Notes: a model not told the origin generated them from the sequence alone. A stretch of 64,000 nucleotides of DNA from Serratia marcescens (GCF_001902635.1 NZ_MJAO01000001.1:186001-250000); one strand, 5' to 3'. Positions 1 through 9,958 are shown, counted from the first letter of the stretch. Program-made: numbers and translations.

Positions 1-268
1 AAATGCAGTAGCTTGAAACAAAGCTGGTCACGCCGCGCATCAGCATCAGCGCAATCACCGCCAGCGGCATCCACACCAGCACGCTGCTGTCGGTTTTTCC
101 AAACCCATCGTCCAATAGCGGTTTAAGCAGAGACAGCATCAGCGTGTCCCCCGCTGCGTTCATAATCAACGCAATGGCGGCCACAATCAGCCCGGTCTTA
201 AAAGGAGTGATCATCGGCCAGAGTCGACGGAATGTCTGCCAGGTCGAGAGATCTTTATCATTCATCAT
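1..268 (-). CDS. msbA: Lipid A export permease/ATPase MsbA, N-terminal fragment
   Basis: Essential inner-membrane ABC exporter that flips lipid A-core from the inner to the outer leaflet. Only the first 89 codons lie in the window; the gene runs off the left edge. The visible part starts MMNDKDLSTWQTFRRLWP and holds the first transmembrane helix (about residues 22-42) plus the LKPLLDDGFGK stretch typical of MsbA; the ATPase domain is outside. Start chosen at 268 because two ATG codons are adjacent (268 and 265) and the first aligns with the E. coli MH start. It lies 35 bp downstream of comEC on the same strand, the usual ycaI-msbA order, so co-transcription is likely. Identification is firm by remembered similarity. 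Confidence 0.93.
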   Translation of the reverse strand, partial: MMNDKDLSTWQTFRRLWPMITPFKTGLIVAAIALIMNAAGDTLMLSLLKPLLDDGFGKTDSSVLVWMPLAVIALMLMRGVTSFVSSYCI

Positions 269-303
269 GCAAATACCAGCATCGGAAGAAATAGCGGCCT
301 ATT

Positions 304-2580
304 TTACTCATTATCGCCCTCTACGCCAAACCGCTGATGGTACCAACGGGGCATTAATTGTTCGCGAAAGCCTTTAATTTGCCAATCGTTGTCGAAAAAA
401 AGTACCGATAACTGGCCGGAGCGCGTCGTATCGCGCCATGTAATGCCATTTGCCCGGTATCTGGCGACCACTTTACGCGCCGGCAATCGCCATTTGTTGT
501 AACGAGATGCTGACGCCAGCGCCACCTCCGGATTGACCGCGCGCAGAAACGGCGGCGTCGAAGACGTTCTGCTGCCATGGTGCCCCACCTGCAATACCGT
601 GGCCGCTAAACGGTCGCGCCGCAATCGAATCAGCTGTGCCTCCGCCTTCTTTTCCGCGTCGCCGGTGAGCAGCAGGCTGTATTTACCGTCGTCGATACGG
701 ATCACACAAGAGTCGTCATTGACCGGCCTTTTGAGCGTTTTCGGCGGCCACAACACTTCGAACTGCAACGACTGCCAGCGCCAACGCTCGCCGGCGACGC
801 AGGGCAAGTGCCCTTCCCCGCGGATCGGGCTGCGCACTGTAGCCAGTGGAAATGCTCGCCGCATCGTCGGCAGCCCGCCGATATGATCGAGATGTGCATG
901 GCTGATAATGATCTGTTCCAGTTCAATACCCCGCCAGTTCAGCATCGGTAAAATATGCCGCTCGGCGGCGCTGCCTGCAGGCCAACGATCGCCGGTGTCG
1001 TACAATATTCCCTTGCCGTTCTGCTCGATCACCACCGCCAGGCCGTGCCCGACATCGAGCATATCGACTCGCCAGCGATAATCCGATTCTTTTCCCCGCC
1101 ACAGCAGGCAGCATATCGCGATCGCCGCCAGCCCCGGCGCATAGAGCCACCACCAATGAAAGCGCCAACATATGACGATTAACCATCCCGCTGCGCTGGC
1201 CAACAGCGAGGCGGCGCCCAAATCCACCCAACCGCGCTGCAGGTAATTCAGCGGAACAAACACCCATGACAGAGTGAGATCCGCCAACCACCAAAGCCCG
1301 TAACTTAATGAGGGGAAGAAGCCGCACATCACCGCCAGCAAAATTAACGGCACCGTCACCAACGAGACGATGGGCACCGCCCACAGGTTGGCGGGCAGTG
1401 AGGCCAGCGTCAGCCCCAGGAACAATGCGGCCTGCATCGGCACCAGCAGCAACGTCATGCCCAGCTGAATATGCAGCCAGCGCACCGGCGCCCAATACCA
1501 GGCTGCACGAAATCGTTCGCCGAGCGGCGCCCATTCAAACCAAAAAATCAGGCAACCTACCGCCAGCACCGACAGCCAGAAGCTGTCCGACAATACCGCC
1601 AGCGGATCGCACAGCAAAATCAGCCCGACGCACCACAACCACACCTGCCAGGCGGAGCAATGTACGCCGCGCAGGCGCAGCAACATCCATAAGGTCATCG
1701 CCAATGCGGTACGTACCGCCGGCGGCTGAGCGCCCACCAGCCAAACATAGGCCAGCGTCGCCAGCCAGCCTGCGATCAGCGGAAAACGATAGCCAATCAA
1801 ATGGGCGGGAAGAAAAAATTGCAGCGCGCGCAGCACCGCCCAAAACAAGATGGCGACCATTGCCACATGCAGCCCCGAGATGGCCATCAGGTGAGCAATG
1901 CCGGTTTTCAGCATCAGCGTGCGCAAAGCCTGCTCCAGTGCGGTTCGCTCACCAAACGCCAGCGCCAGCAACACCGCCTTGTAACGCAATTCACCGATGT
2001 TGGTTTCCGCATGGCTGATTATGCGCTGGCGCAGGCCGCAATCGCCCGCCAGCAAACGAGCCTGCCTGACCTGCGCGGTCAAGGGTTGGCGCTGCGCGAT
2101 TGCCCAACGCTGGCTGTCAAAGCCGCCTTCATTGAGCTTGCCGTGCACCGGCCGCAAACGCAGTTTCAACTGCCAACGCTGCCCGGCGCATAACCGCTGC
2201 TGTTCTGGGGCCCACGTCGTGGTAAACGCCAGCGCAGGCACCAACCAATGGCCGTCGACCCGCTCGATGCGCATCAGCGTCTGCTTACTGACAGCAGGCT
2301 CTAGAGCGACGCTGTTCACCTGCACCACCGCCGTTACCTCCGGCATGCGGCTTAGGCGCTCCATTTGCCCTATTAGGCTCCCGGCGTTGAAAACCGCCCA
2401 TATGAATCCCAATCCCAGACAGGCCAAATAACGGCAAAGCGGCCAACGAGTGCGCAGCAGTAAACAGGCGACAAACAGCATCGGCCACAGCAGCCATGGC
2501 TCAGGTAGCTGCGGCAAAACCAGCAGCGGCAGGATGCCGCAGATAACGGCGAATATCGCCAGATCCAGCGAAATTTTGAT
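304..2580 (-). CDS. comEC: ComEC/Rec2-family DNA internalization-related competence protein
   Basis: Polytopic inner-membrane protein of the ComEC/Rec2 family (YcaI in E. coli), thought to form the channel that passes single-stranded DNA into the cytoplasm. Order: N-terminal hydrophobic segments, DUF4131-like part, Competence domain with the motif MAISGLHVAM, many membrane helices, then a C-terminal metallo-beta-lactamase domain with SHAHLDHIGG and VGHHGSRTSS. The first canonical start is TTG at 2517 (737 aa), but the frame is open to 2619, and codons upstream of 2517 read KISLDLAIFAVICGILPLL, matching the E. coli N-terminus MKI...CGIFPLL. A good Shine-Dalgarno (GGAGAAGAG) sits 7 nt before an ATC at 2580; no canonical start fits there. 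I therefore give 2580 as the likely 5' limit (758 aa), with 2517 as fallback. Confidence 0.85.
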   Translation of the reverse strand: MKISLDLAIFAVICGILPLLVLPQLPEPWLLWPMLFVACLLLRTRWPLCRYLACLGLGFIWAVFNAGSLIGQMERLSRMPEVTAVVQVNSVALEPAVSKQTLMRIERVDGHWLVPALAFTTTWAPEQQRLCAGQRWQLKLRLRPVHGKLNEGGFDSQRWAIAQRQPLTAQVRQARLLAGDCGLRQRIISHAETNIGELRYKAVLLALAFGERTALEQALRTLMLKTGIAHLMAISGLHVAMVAILFWAVLRALQFFLPAHLIGYRFPLIAGWLATLAYVWLVGAQPPAVRTALAMTLWMLLRLRGVHCSAWQVWLWCVGLILLCDPLAVLSDSFWLSVLAVGCLIFWFEWAPLGERFRAAWYWAPVRWLHIQLGMTLLLVPMQAALFLGLTLASLPANLWAVPIVSLVTVPLILLAVMCGFFPSLSYGLWWLADLTLSWVFVPLNYLQRGWVDLGAASLLASAAGWLIVICWRFHWWWLYAPGLAAIAICCLLWRGKESDYRWRVDMLDVGHGLAVVIEQNGKGILYDTGDRWPAGSAAERHILPMLNWRGIELEQIIISHAHLDHIGGLPTMRRAFPLATVRSPIRGEGHLPCVAGERWRWQSLQFEVLWPPKTLKRPVNDDSCVIRIDDGKYSLLLTGDAEKKAEAQLIRLRRDRLAATVLQVGHHGSRTSSTPPFLRAVNPEVALASASRYNKWRLPARKVVARYRANGITWRDTTRSGQLSVLFFDNDWQIKGFREQLMPRWYHQRFGVEGDNE

Positions 2581-2780
2581 CGCTCTTCTCCCATCGGCTC
2601 CACCATGAGCAAAAACGCGTCACGGCAGGCAAACAGGATCATTCAGGCGACATGTCGCCGCCAGCGGGCTTTAACGAGGATGCGGTGAACATGGCAGGAT
2701 AAGAGAAGCCTATGCAGCAGCCACACCGCAAATGCGGCGCAGTACGCAATTCACAAGCGTATCGCGGAGATCGCAGGCGA

Positions 2781-2810
2781 AAAAAAACGGCGCCTTAAAG
2801 GCACCGTTTT
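2781..2810 (-). terminator. Rho-independent terminator of ihfB
   Basis: Minus-strand hairpin with arms CGGTGCC and GGCGCCG, loop TTTA, followed by seven T. It lies 40 bp past the ihfB stop and closes the cmk-rpsA-ihfB unit. Confidence 0.85.
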
Positions 2811-2849
2811 ATATTCTTTACAAGCAACAACGCTATGAGCAGTCAGCGA

Positions 2850-3134
2850 CTAGCCATAGATATTGGCGCGGTCACGCAACTCTTTACCTGGCTTGAAGTG
2901 AGGAACGTACTTGCCGTCCAACTCAACTTTATCACCGGTTTTCGGGTTGCGACCTACACGCGGGGCACGGTAGTGAAGAGAAAAACTGCCGAATCCGCGG
3001 ATCTCAATGCGTTCGCCCTCGGCCAGCGTAGCGGCCATGTGCTCAAGCATCTCTTTCACTGCATCCTCAACGGCCTTCGCCGGAATATGAGATTGCTGGC
3101 CAGCAAGTCTTTCAATAAGTTCAGACTTGGTCAT
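2850..3134 (-). CDS. ihfB: Integration host factor subunit beta
   Basis: Beta subunit of the IHF heterodimer, a sequence-specific nucleoid protein that bends DNA by about 180 degrees and assists recombination, replication and many promoters. 94 aa, the normal length. The HU/IHF signature is present: [20 protein letters not shown] around residues 46-65, with the intercalating proline in the beta-arm. Its partner IhfA is encoded elsewhere. It lies 62 bp downstream of rpsA on the same strand, as in E. coli, and is followed by a strong terminator. ATG start preceded by GGAGG-like GGAGGTACT. Confidence 0.97.
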   Translation of the reverse strand: MTKSELIERLAGQQSHIPAKAVEDAVKEMLEHMAATLAEGERIEIRGFGSFSLHYRAPRVGRNPKTGDKVELDGKYVPHFKPGKELRDRANIYG

Positions 3135-3196
3135 AGTACCTCCAAGCTTTGCAGCTAAACTACCGTATCGGGGCGGTCAGAGACCGCCCCCCGTCA

Positions 3197-4870
3197 TTAC
3201 TCGCCTTTAGCCGCTTTGAAAGCTTCAGCCATTGCGTTAGAGAAGTTGCCTTCTTCCTGTTTGTTGTTAACAGTAGCGATGGCGTCTTTCTCGTCAGCTT
3301 CGTCCTTAGCACGCACGGACAGGCTTACAACGCGGTTCTTACGGTCAACGCCGGTGAATTTAGCTTCAACTTCGTCACCTACGTTCAGAACCAGAGTTGC
3401 ATCTTCAATGCGGTCGCGAGAGGCTTCAGATGCACGCAGGTAACCTTCTACGCCGCCTGCCAATTCAACTGTAGCACCTTTGGCGTCAACTGCAGTGACT
3501 TTACCAGTAACAATAGCACCTTTCTTGTTCATAGACAGGTAGTTATTGAACGGGTCTTCAGCCAGCTGCTTCACGCCCAGGGAGATACGCTCGCGCTCTG
3601 CGTCAACTTGCAGAACAACCGCTGCGATTTCGTCGCCTTTCTTGTATTCACGTACTGCTTCTTCGCCTGCAACGTTCCAGGAGATGTCAGACAGGTGAAC
3701 CAGGCCGTCGATGCCGCCGTCCAGGCCGATGAAGATACCGAAGTCAGTGATAGACTTGATTTTACCTTCAACGCGGTCGCCCTTGTTGTGGGTTTCTGCG
3801 AACTGCTGCCATGGGTTGGATTTGCACTGCTTCAGGCCCAGGGAGATACGACGACGTTCTTCATCGATGTCCAGAACCATCACTTCCACTACGTCGCCCA
3901 CGTTAACAACTTTGGACGGATGGATGTTTTTGTTGGTCCAATCCATTTCAGAAACGTGTACCAGACCTTCAACGCCTTCTTCGATTTCTACGAAGCAGCC
4001 GTAATCAGTCAGGTTGGTTACACGACCAGTCAGCTTGGTGCCTTCTGGGTAACGTTTCGCGATAGCAACCCATGGATCTTCGCCCAGCTGTTTCAGGCCC
4101 AGGGATACACGAGTACGCTCGCGGTCGAACTTCAGCACTTTAACAGTGATTTCATCGCCAACATTGACGATTTCGCTTGGGTGCTTAACGCGTTTCCAAG
4201 CCATGTCAGTGATGTGCAGCAGGCCGTCTACGCCGCCCAGATCAACGAATGCACCGTAGTCAGTGAGGTTCTTAACGATACCTTTAACTTCCATGCCTTC
4301 CTGCAGGTTTTCCAGCAGTTGATCGCGCTCAGCGCTGTTCTCGGATTCGATAACCGCACGGCGAGAAACGACAACGTTGTTGCGCTTCTGATCCAGCTTG
4401 ATGACTTTGAACTCAAGCTCTTTGCCTTCCAGGTGCAGAGTGTCACGTACCGGACGCACGTCAACCAGGGAACCTGGCAGGAACGCGCGGATGCCGTTCA
4501 GCTCGACGGTGAAGCCACCCTTCACTTTGCCGTTGATAACACCGGTTACAGTCTCAGCTTCTTCGTAAGCTTTTTCCAGCGTGATCCAAGCTTCGTGACG
4601 CTTAGCTTTCTCACGGGACAGCAGGGTTTCACCGAAGCCGTCTTCAACAGCATCCAGAGCAACGTCAACTTCGTCACCAACCTGGATTTCCAGCTCGCCC
4701 TGGGCGTTTTTGAATTGCTCAGCCGGGATGGCAGACTCAGATTTCAGACCGGCGTCAACCAGTACGATATCTTTGTCGATAGCAACAACTACGCCACGAA
4801 CGATGGAACCCGGGCGGGTTTCGATTTCTTTTAAGGATTCTTCAAAGAGTTGAGCGAAAGATTCAGTCAT
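3197..4870 (-). CDS. rpsA: 30S ribosomal protein S1
   Basis: Ribosomal protein S1, which binds mRNA leaders and unfolds them for initiation on the 30S subunit. 557 aa as in E. coli. Six S1 OB-fold repeats are visible; the first two bind the ribosome, and the later four carry the recurrent pattern [22 protein letters not shown] / [20 protein letters not shown]. The start [13 protein letters not shown] is conserved. The upstream Shine-Dalgarno is weak (GAAG), as expected for a gene whose product represses its own translation by binding the leader. Codon use is that of a highly expressed gene, which explains the long antisense open frame over it. Between cmk and ihfB, the classic order. Confidence 0.98.
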   Translation of the reverse strand: MTESFAQLFEESLKEIETRPGSIVRGVVVAIDKDIVLVDAGLKSESAIPAEQFKNAQGELEIQVGDEVDVALDAVEDGFGETLLSREKAKRHEAWITLEKAYEEAETVTGVINGKVKGGFTVELNGIRAFLPGSLVDVRPVRDTLHLEGKELEFKVIKLDQKRNNVVVSRRAVIESENSAERDQLLENLQEGMEVKGIVKNLTDYGAFVDLGGVDGLLHITDMAWKRVKHPSEIVNVGDEITVKVLKFDRERTRVSLGLKQLGEDPWVAIAKRYPEGTKLTGRVTNLTDYGCFVEIEEGVEGLVHVSEMDWTNKNIHPSKVVNVGDVVEVMVLDIDEERRRISLGLKQCKSNPWQQFAETHNKGDRVEGKIKSITDFGIFIGLDGGIDGLVHLSDISWNVAGEEAVREYKKGDEIAAVVLQVDAERERISLGVKQLAEDPFNNYLSMNKKGAIVTGKVTAVDAKGATVELAGGVEGYLRASEASRDRIEDATLVLNVGDEVEAKFTGVDRKNRVVSLSVRAKDEADEKDAIATVNNKQEEGNFSNAMAEAFKAAKGE

Positions 4871-5054
4871 GTTGTTAATCTTCAGGGTTCTTTAGTTTAA
4901 CGTCCATTTAGCGTCCCGCCGAATGGGGTTGTTTCACATACCCCGCCATTGGCTCCATGCCGACAGGGTTTCAGGTTACAGGGGTAAAATTTTACCCGAT
5001 ATATTGCGATACCGCTATGACAAATATGACAAAAAGCCAATAGCGCCGCCGCGC
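4871..5054 (-). promoter_or_regulatory. rpsA leader / cmk-rpsA intergenic region
   Basis: 184 bp gap that becomes the rpsA mRNA leader. In E. coli the corresponding leader folds into hairpins with GGA loops and carries a degenerate SD, allowing S1 autocontrol. Here the same weak SD (GAAG, about 10 nt before ATG) is seen. I did not fold the leader, so the structural parallel is inference. Confidence 0.5.
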
Positions 5055-5744
5055 TTATTGCTGCGGCAACGCCAATACTTTCTGTGCATACGCCAACGCC
5101 TGCCGGATCACTTCTTCGATCGACATGCTGGTAGAATCCAGCACAAGGGCGTCGGAAGCGGGCACCAGAGGCGCGATAGGCCGATTACGGTCACGGTCGT
5201 CCCGTTCCTTTATCTCGGCTAAAAGACGTTCAAAGTTAACATTAAAGCCTTTCTCCTGCAACTGCAGCATGCGGCGGTGCGCGCGCTCCTCCGAGCTGGC
5301 GTCGAGGAAAATCTTGACCGGCGCGTCCGGGAACACCACCGTGCCCATATCGCGGCCATCGGCAATCAGGCCAGGCGCCTCGCGAAATGCGCGCTGGCGG
5401 CGCAGCAGCGCCTCGCGCACGCGCGGAAACGCCGCAGCTTGTGACGCGGTGTTGCCGACGGTTTCGGTGCGGATCTCATTGCTGACGTCCTCACCTTCCA
5501 AAATCACCTGCAGCTTGCCGTCGTGGGCAACGAAGCGAACATCGAGATGTGCGGCCAGCGGAACCAGCGCTTCCTCAGAAGTGATATCCACCTGATGATG
5601 CAACGCCGCCAGTGCCAGCACGCGATAGATCGCGCCGGAATCCAGCAAACGCCAACCAAGGGACTCGGCCAACGCTTTACACAACGTGCCTTTACCTGCG
5701 CCACTTGGTCCATCAACGGTTATCACCGGGGCTGTAGCCGTCAT
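5055..5744 (-). CDS. cmk: Cytidylate kinase
   Basis: Transfers a phosphate from ATP to CMP/dCMP, recycling cytidine nucleotides from RNA and phospholipid turnover; cytoplasmic. 229 aa (E. coli 227). N-terminal P-loop GPSGAGKGT at residues 12-20; [20 protein letters not shown] is the CMP-binding region (DGRDMG with the conserved arginine and aspartate); the lid segment [14 protein letters not shown] follows. Preceded by GGAGAGA spaced well from the ATG. In E. coli ycaL lies between aroA and cmk; here that space is only 265 bp and holds no gene. Confidence 0.97.
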   Translation of the reverse strand: MTATAPVITVDGPSGAGKGTLCKALAESLGWRLLDSGAIYRVLALAALHHQVDITSEEALVPLAAHLDVRFVAHDGKLQVILEGEDVSNEIRTETVGNTASQAAAFPRVREALLRRQRAFREAPGLIADGRDMGTVVFPDAPVKIFLDASSEERAHRRMLQLQEKGFNVNFERLLAEIKERDDRDRNRPIAPLVPASDALVLDSTSMSIEEVIRQALAYAQKVLALPQQ

Positions 5745-5960
5745 TTCTCTCTCCTTCAGGTAGAAAACCTCACAGAGACACGGCCGGCTTCGGCTCGAAG
5801 CCCACGCGCCGCCATCTCTGTCATCTGCCCAATCGGGGCAAATACGGTGGCGTATTATACGCTGCCCTACGGCGATCTGTTACCCTGGAACTGTCCGGTT
5901 GTTGAAAATAAGCGCACAACCGCGAAAAAGTATAGAAGAAACGCCGGTCGCCAAGCGCTA

Positions 5961-5990
5961 AAAACGATAAAGGCCCGCAAAGGGGCCTTA
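5961..5990 (-). terminator. Rho-independent terminator of aroA
   Basis: On the minus strand, arms AAGGCCC and GGGCCTT with loop CTTTGC, followed by TATCGTTTTT. It begins about 20 bp after the aroA stop. Confidence 0.75.
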
Positions 5991-6009
5991 AAAGAAACGA
6001 TTTGACGGA

Positions 6010-7296
6010 TTACGCCGGCTGGCTGATGCGCGCCAACTGTTCAAAATAGTCTGGGAAGGTTTTCGCGGTGCACTTCGGATCGAGAATGGTGACCGGGGTA
6101 TCCGACAACGCCACCAGCGAGAAGCACATCGCCATGCGGTGATCGTTGTAAGTGCCAATCTCGGCGAACTGCAGTTTAGCCGGCGGCACAACGTGAATGT
6201 AGTCTTCGCCTTCATCCACTTCCGCACCCACTTTGCGCAATTCGGTGGCCATCGCCGCCAGGCGGTCGGTCTCTTTCACCCGCCAGTTGTAGATATTGCG
6301 GATGGTGGTCGGCCCCTCGGCGAACAGCGCCGCGGTGGCAATGGTCATCGCCGCGTCCGGGATGTGGTTCATGTCCATGTCGATGCCGCGCAGCTCACCG
6401 CGGCTGCACTCGATGAAGTCGTCGCCCCAGGTGATGCGCGCGCCCATTTTCTCCAGCACGTCGGCGAACTTGGTGTCGCCCTGCACGCTTTTGCGACCGA
6501 TGCCGGTCACGCGCACGGTGCCGCCTTTGATCGCCGCCGCCGCCAGGAAGTAAGAGGCGGAAGAAGCGTCGCCCTCAACCAGGTAATCCCCCGGCGCGCG
6601 ATAAGTCTGACGGCCCTCAATGTGGAACACCCGGTAGTTGTCGTGACTTACCGCCACGCCGAAGGTACGCATCAGATGCAGCGTGATGTCGATATACGGT
6701 TTGGAGACCAGCTCGCCCTTGATGTGGATCTGCGTATCCTGCGGCGCCAGCGGCGCGGTCATCAGCAGCGCGGTCAAGAACTGGCTGGAGACGCTGCCGT
6801 CGACGGTAACGTCGCCGCCCTGGAAACCGCCCCGCAGGCGAATCGGCGGGTAATCGGCCTGCTCGAGGTAATCAATTTGCGCCCCGCCCTGACGCAACGC
6901 GTCTACCAGATGGCCGATCGGGCGCTCTTTCATGCGCGGCTCGCCGGTCAACACCACGTCGCCGGCGCCTAGGCACAGCGCCGCCGCCAACGGGCGCATC
7001 GCGGTGCCGGCGTTGCCGAGGAACAGTTCCAGCGGCTGAGCGGCCACCAGCGGCCCGGCCACGCCGGTCACTTCGCACACGGTGCGATCGGCGGAAAGCT
7101 GATAGTTCACGCCCAACGCCTGCAGCGCGTTCAGCATATGACGCACGTCGTCGCTGTCCAGCAGGTTGGTCAGCCGGGTCGTGCCTTCCGCCAGCGCCGC
7201 CAGCAGCAGAGCGCGGTTAGAAACGCTCTTGGAGCCGGGTAAGTTGACGGTGCCATTGACCAAAGCGACCGGGTGTAACGTCAGGGAATCCACCAT
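6010..7296 (-). CDS. aroA: 3-phosphoshikimate 1-carboxyvinyltransferase (EPSP synthase)
   Basis: Sixth step of the shikimate pathway: joins PEP to shikimate-3-phosphate to give EPSP. 428 aa from the ATG at 7296 (E. coli 427). The frame extends to a TTG six codons upstream, but ATG 7296 aligns with the E. coli start and has GGAGAG about 10 nt before it. Substrate motif [10 protein letters not shown] at residues 20-29 with catalytic-site Lys23; PEP/glyphosate loop [13 protein letters not shown] near residue 95-107 with the class I, glyphosate-sensitive Gly in NAGTA; later [10 protein letters not shown] and the YNDHRMAM motif. Second gene of the serC-aroA operon, separated by 114 bp that contain a hairpin. 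Confidence 0.97.
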   Translation of the reverse strand: MVDSLTLHPVALVNGTVNLPGSKSVSNRALLLAALAEGTTRLTNLLDSDDVRHMLNALQALGVNYQLSADRTVCEVTGVAGPLVAAQPLELFLGNAGTAMRPLAAALCLGAGDVVLTGEPRMKERPIGHLVDALRQGGAQIDYLEQADYPPIRLRGGFQGGDVTVDGSVSSQFLTALLMTAPLAPQDTQIHIKGELVSKPYIDITLHLMRTFGVAVSHDNYRVFHIEGRQTYRAPGDYLVEGDASSASYFLAAAAIKGGTVRVTGIGRKSVQGDTKFADVLEKMGARITWGDDFIECSRGELRGIDMDMNHIPDAAMTIATAALFAEGPTTIRNIYNWRVKETDRLAAMATELRKVGAEVDEGEDYIHVVPPAKLQFAEIGTYNDHRMAMCFSLVALSDTPVTILDPKCTAKTFPDYFEQLARISQPA

Positions 7297-7329
7297 GTGA
7301 ACAAAACTCTCCAATTCTGATAAACGAAA

Positions 7330-7354
7330 CGGCTCCGGGATAATGCCGGAGCCG
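7330..7354 (-). terminator. Intercistronic hairpin between serC and aroA
   Basis: Perfect 9-bp arms CGGCTCCGG and CCGGAGCCG around a 7-nt loop, followed on the minus strand by TTTCGTTT. The short, interrupted T tract suggests a partial terminator that lowers aroA transcription relative to serC, or an mRNA-processing hairpin. Confidence 0.6.
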
Positions 7355-7410
7355 CTTTAATGCAAAAGGACAACAGCCTGGGGCAGCCCGCGCCTGGCGA
7401 GCTGCCGGGA

Positions 7411-8496
7411 TCAACCGTGACGACGTTCGAAGTCGGCCATGAAGTCGGTCAACGCCTGCACGCCGGCCAGCGGCATGGCATTGTAAATAGAAGCACGCAT
7501 GCCGCCAACTACCCGGTGGCCTTTCAGCGCCTGCAGGCCGATGGCCTCGGCTTCGCTGAGGAACACCTTGTCCAGCGCCGCATCGGCCAGCTGGAACGGC
7601 ACGTTCATCCAGGAGCGGTTGGCGATCGCCACCTGGCTGCGGTAGAAGTCGGATTTATCGATGGTCGCGTACAGCAGCTCGGCCTTGGCCTGGTTGCGTT
7701 TCTGCATCTCCACCAGGCCGCCCTGCTCTTTCAGCCATTTGAACACCAGCCCGGACAGGTACCAGGCGAAGGTCGGCGGGGTGTTGAACATTGAGTCGTT
7801 CTCGGCCAACACGGTGTAGTCGAGGATAGACGGTACTTCTTTGCGCGCTTTGCCCAGCAGATCGTCGCGCACGATCACCAGCGTCAGGCCGGCCGGGCCG
7901 ATATTTTTCTGCGCGCCGGCGTAAATCACGCCGAAGCGGCTGACGTCGAGCGGGCGGGACAGGATGGTCGAGGAGTAATCGCCGATCACCACTTTATCGC
8001 CGAAGTCCGGCGTTTCATCGATGGCCACGCCGTCGATGGTCTCATTCGGGCAGTAATGTACATAAGCCGCGTCGTCGCTGAGCTGCCACTCTTTCATCGG
8101 CTTGATGCCGCTCAGGCCATCGATGCGGGTTTTTACGTCGATGACGTTCGGAACGCAATATTTCTCCGCTTCCTTGATGGCGCTGTGCGCCCAATAACCG
8201 CCGTCGATATAGTCGGCGGTGGCCTTGTCGCCCAGTAGGTTCAGCGGCAGCGCGGCGAACTGCGCGCGGGCACCGCCGTGGCAGAACAGCACTTTATAGT
8301 TGGAGGGGACTTTCAGCAGATCGCGCAGATCCTGTTCCGCCTGCTCGGCAACGGCGATGAATTCTTTGCTGCGGTGGCTGATCTCCATCACTGACGTTCC
8401 CAGGCCGTGCCAGTTGCACAGTTCCTGTTCCGCACGACGCAATACTTCCACCGGCAGCATCGCCGGGCCAGAGCTAAAATTATAAACCTGAGTCAT
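7411..8496 (-). CDS. serC: Phosphoserine aminotransferase
   Basis: PLP enzyme that converts 3-phosphohydroxypyruvate to 3-phosphoserine (serine synthesis) and acts in the pyridoxal-phosphate pathway on 3-hydroxy-4-phosphohydroxythreonine. 361 aa (E. coli 362). Start [15 protein letters not shown] is typical of the class V aminotransferase SerC group; the PLP lysine lies in [12 protein letters not shown] (about residue 197). Good SD GAGGGGAAATG right at the start. First gene of serC-aroA, the enterobacterial pairing of serine and chorismate synthesis. Confidence 0.97.
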   Translation of the reverse strand: MTQVYNFSSGPAMLPVEVLRRAEQELCNWHGLGTSVMEISHRSKEFIAVAEQAEQDLRDLLKVPSNYKVLFCHGGARAQFAALPLNLLGDKATADYIDGGYWAHSAIKEAEKYCVPNVIDVKTRIDGLSGIKPMKEWQLSDDAAYVHYCPNETIDGVAIDETPDFGDKVVIGDYSSTILSRPLDVSRFGVIYAGAQKNIGPAGLTLVIVRDDLLGKARKEVPSILDYTVLAENDSMFNTPPTFAWYLSGLVFKWLKEQGGLVEMQKRNQAKAELLYATIDKSDFYRSQVAIANRSWMNVPFQLADAALDKVFLSEAEAIGLQALKGHRVVGGMRASIYNAMPLAGVQALTDFMADFERRHG

Positions 8497-8798
8497 TTCC
8501 CCTCACCACATTCACTGTTCGCCGCAGAAAAGCGACCTGTCGAAAAGACGCCCGAAGTTAACGTTCGCGTTAACCAACCCTTCGGTTTTATCACTCACGC
8601 CCCATGGCTGCAACGCTTATTCGCCCGTCAGCGGCAAACGGTCGCGCCGGGCGATGACAGGCTCTGCGGCCGTCGCCATTTTTTGGACGATAAAACCCTG
8701 CGACATGGGGAAATTCAGCGGGTTAACGCGGTGTTTTATGCTGTATTCAGCCGAGATGGCTGCGGGAGCCCAACCAGCCCCCGCAGGATAAGAAACGA
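8497..8798. other. Gap between ansB and serC (serC control region)
   Basis: 302 bp with no credible gene. It must hold the serC promoter. The clearest structure is an 18-bp palindrome at 8557-8574. Near 8760-8785 a weak hairpin (CTGCGGG/CCCGCAG) lies just past the ansB stop, without a T tract. K-12 carries ycaP between serC and ycaO; no remnant of it is recognisable. Confidence 0.6.
8557..8574. repeat. 18-bp palindrome upstream of serC
   Basis: Perfect inverted repeat GTTAACG-TTCG-CGTTAAC about 60 bp upstream of the serC ATG. It could be an operator for a dimeric regulator or a UUCG/CGAA tetraloop hairpin in the mRNA leader. No regulator is identified. Confidence 0.55.
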
Positions 8799-9845
8799 TC
8801 AGTACTGATTGAACATCTGCTGGATCTGTTTCGCGTCTTTGGTTTGCGTCAACGCCAGCTGCAGCAGAATGCGCGCTTTTTGCGGATTCAGCGTACCGGC
8901 GGCGACGAAGCCGTACTTGGCGTCGTCCACTTCCGCATCCTCGGTGGTGGCGCCGGTCGGCACGCGCGAAGAGCGCACCACCGCCACGCCGTTGTGCGCC
9001 GCCGTCGCCAGGGTGTCGAACACCGTTTTATACAGGTTGCCGTTGCCGACCCCGGCGCTGACAATGCCCTGATACCCTTCGGCGATCAGCGCCTTGGCCG
9101 GCGCATCGGAGGCGTTGGCGTAGTTGTAGATAATGCCGACCTTCGGCAATTCGCTCAGCTTGCTGACGTCGAACGGCGTCTCGCGGGTGTGCTTGCGCTG
9201 CGGCGAACGTTGATAGTCGATCTTGCCGTTGTGGATATACCCCAGCGGGCCAAAGTTCGGTGACTGGAAGGTCTGCACGGCAGTAGTGTTGGTCTTGGTG
9301 ACGTCGCGCGCGTCCAGCACGCTGTCGTTCATCGCCACCAGCACCCCGCGGTTGGCCGATTGCGGGTCCGCCGCCGTCACCACCGCGTTATACAGGTTGA
9401 ACGGGCCGTCGGCGCTCATTGCCGTCGCCGGTCGCATCGCCCCCACCAGTACCACCGGCTTGTCGCACTTCACCGTCAGGTCGAGGAAATAGGCCGTTTC
9501 TTCCAGCGTATCGGTGCCGTGGGTAATGACGAAACCATCGGTCTTGCCGCAGTCGGCGTCAATTTTTTTCGCCAACGTCAGCCAGACCTGATCGTTCATG
9601 TCCTGCGAGCCAATGTTCACCACCTGCTCCCCCTGCACGTTGGCGATATTCTTCAGCGCCGGCACCGCATCGACCAGCGCTTCGACGCCCAGTTTGCCCG
9701 CGGTATAGTTGGATTTGGTCGCCGAATCGCCGCCGCCGGCGATGGTGCCGCCGGTGGCCAGCAGGGTGATGTTGGGCAGCGCCAGCGCCGAGGCGCTAAC
9801 ACCGGTCAACAAGAGGGTTAACACGCTGAGTTTCACTGATTTCAT
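8799..9845 (-). CDS. ansB: Periplasmic L-asparaginase (type II)
   Basis: Hydrolyses L-asparagine to aspartate and ammonia in the periplasm. 348 aa from ATG 9845, which has GGAGAAA upstream; the frame extends 38 codons further, but that extension precedes an obvious signal peptide, MKSVKLSVLTLLLTGVSASA with cleavage after ALA (about residue 22). Catalytic motifs: LATGGTIAGG (nucleophile Thr34, equal to Thr12 of the mature E. coli enzyme), then VITHGTDTLEETA with the Thr-Asp pair, and the Lys in LVGAMRPAT region partner. C-terminus KQIQQMFNQY is very like E. coli AnsB. In K-12 ansB maps elsewhere, so its place here is a synteny difference. Divergent from ycaO. Confidence 0.95.
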   Translation of the reverse strand: MKSVKLSVLTLLLTGVSASALALPNITLLATGGTIAGGGDSATKSNYTAGKLGVEALVDAVPALKNIANVQGEQVVNIGSQDMNDQVWLTLAKKIDADCGKTDGFVITHGTDTLEETAYFLDLTVKCDKPVVLVGAMRPATAMSADGPFNLYNAVVTAADPQSANRGVLVAMNDSVLDARDVTKTNTTAVQTFQSPNFGPLGYIHNGKIDYQRSPQRKHTRETPFDVSKLSELPKVGIIYNYANASDAPAKALIAEGYQGIVSAGVGNGNLYKTVFDTLATAAHNGVAVVRSSRVPTGATTEDAEVDDAKYGFVAAGTLNPQKARILLQLALTQTKDAKQIQQMFNQY

Positions 9846-9958
9846 TAGATTTCTCCGTGACAGATAACTCGCTGAATTATGGCCTTTATCCTTAAAAAAA
9901 CTGTGACTTTGCCGCCGCTTTAGGAATACGTGGAGCTCCGGCGTAAAACCCCGTATCA

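Noticed and set aside
2373-2642. 89-aa minus-strand frame with a nice ATG near the comEC SD
   Set aside because: It is out of frame with comEC. I considered a frameshift, but the ComEC frame itself continues cleanly upstream to 2619 with a conserved sequence.
3149-4834. 561-codon plus-strand open frame over rpsA
   Set aside because: Antisense shadow caused by the biased codons of rpsA; the product has no recognisable domain and rpsA is certain.
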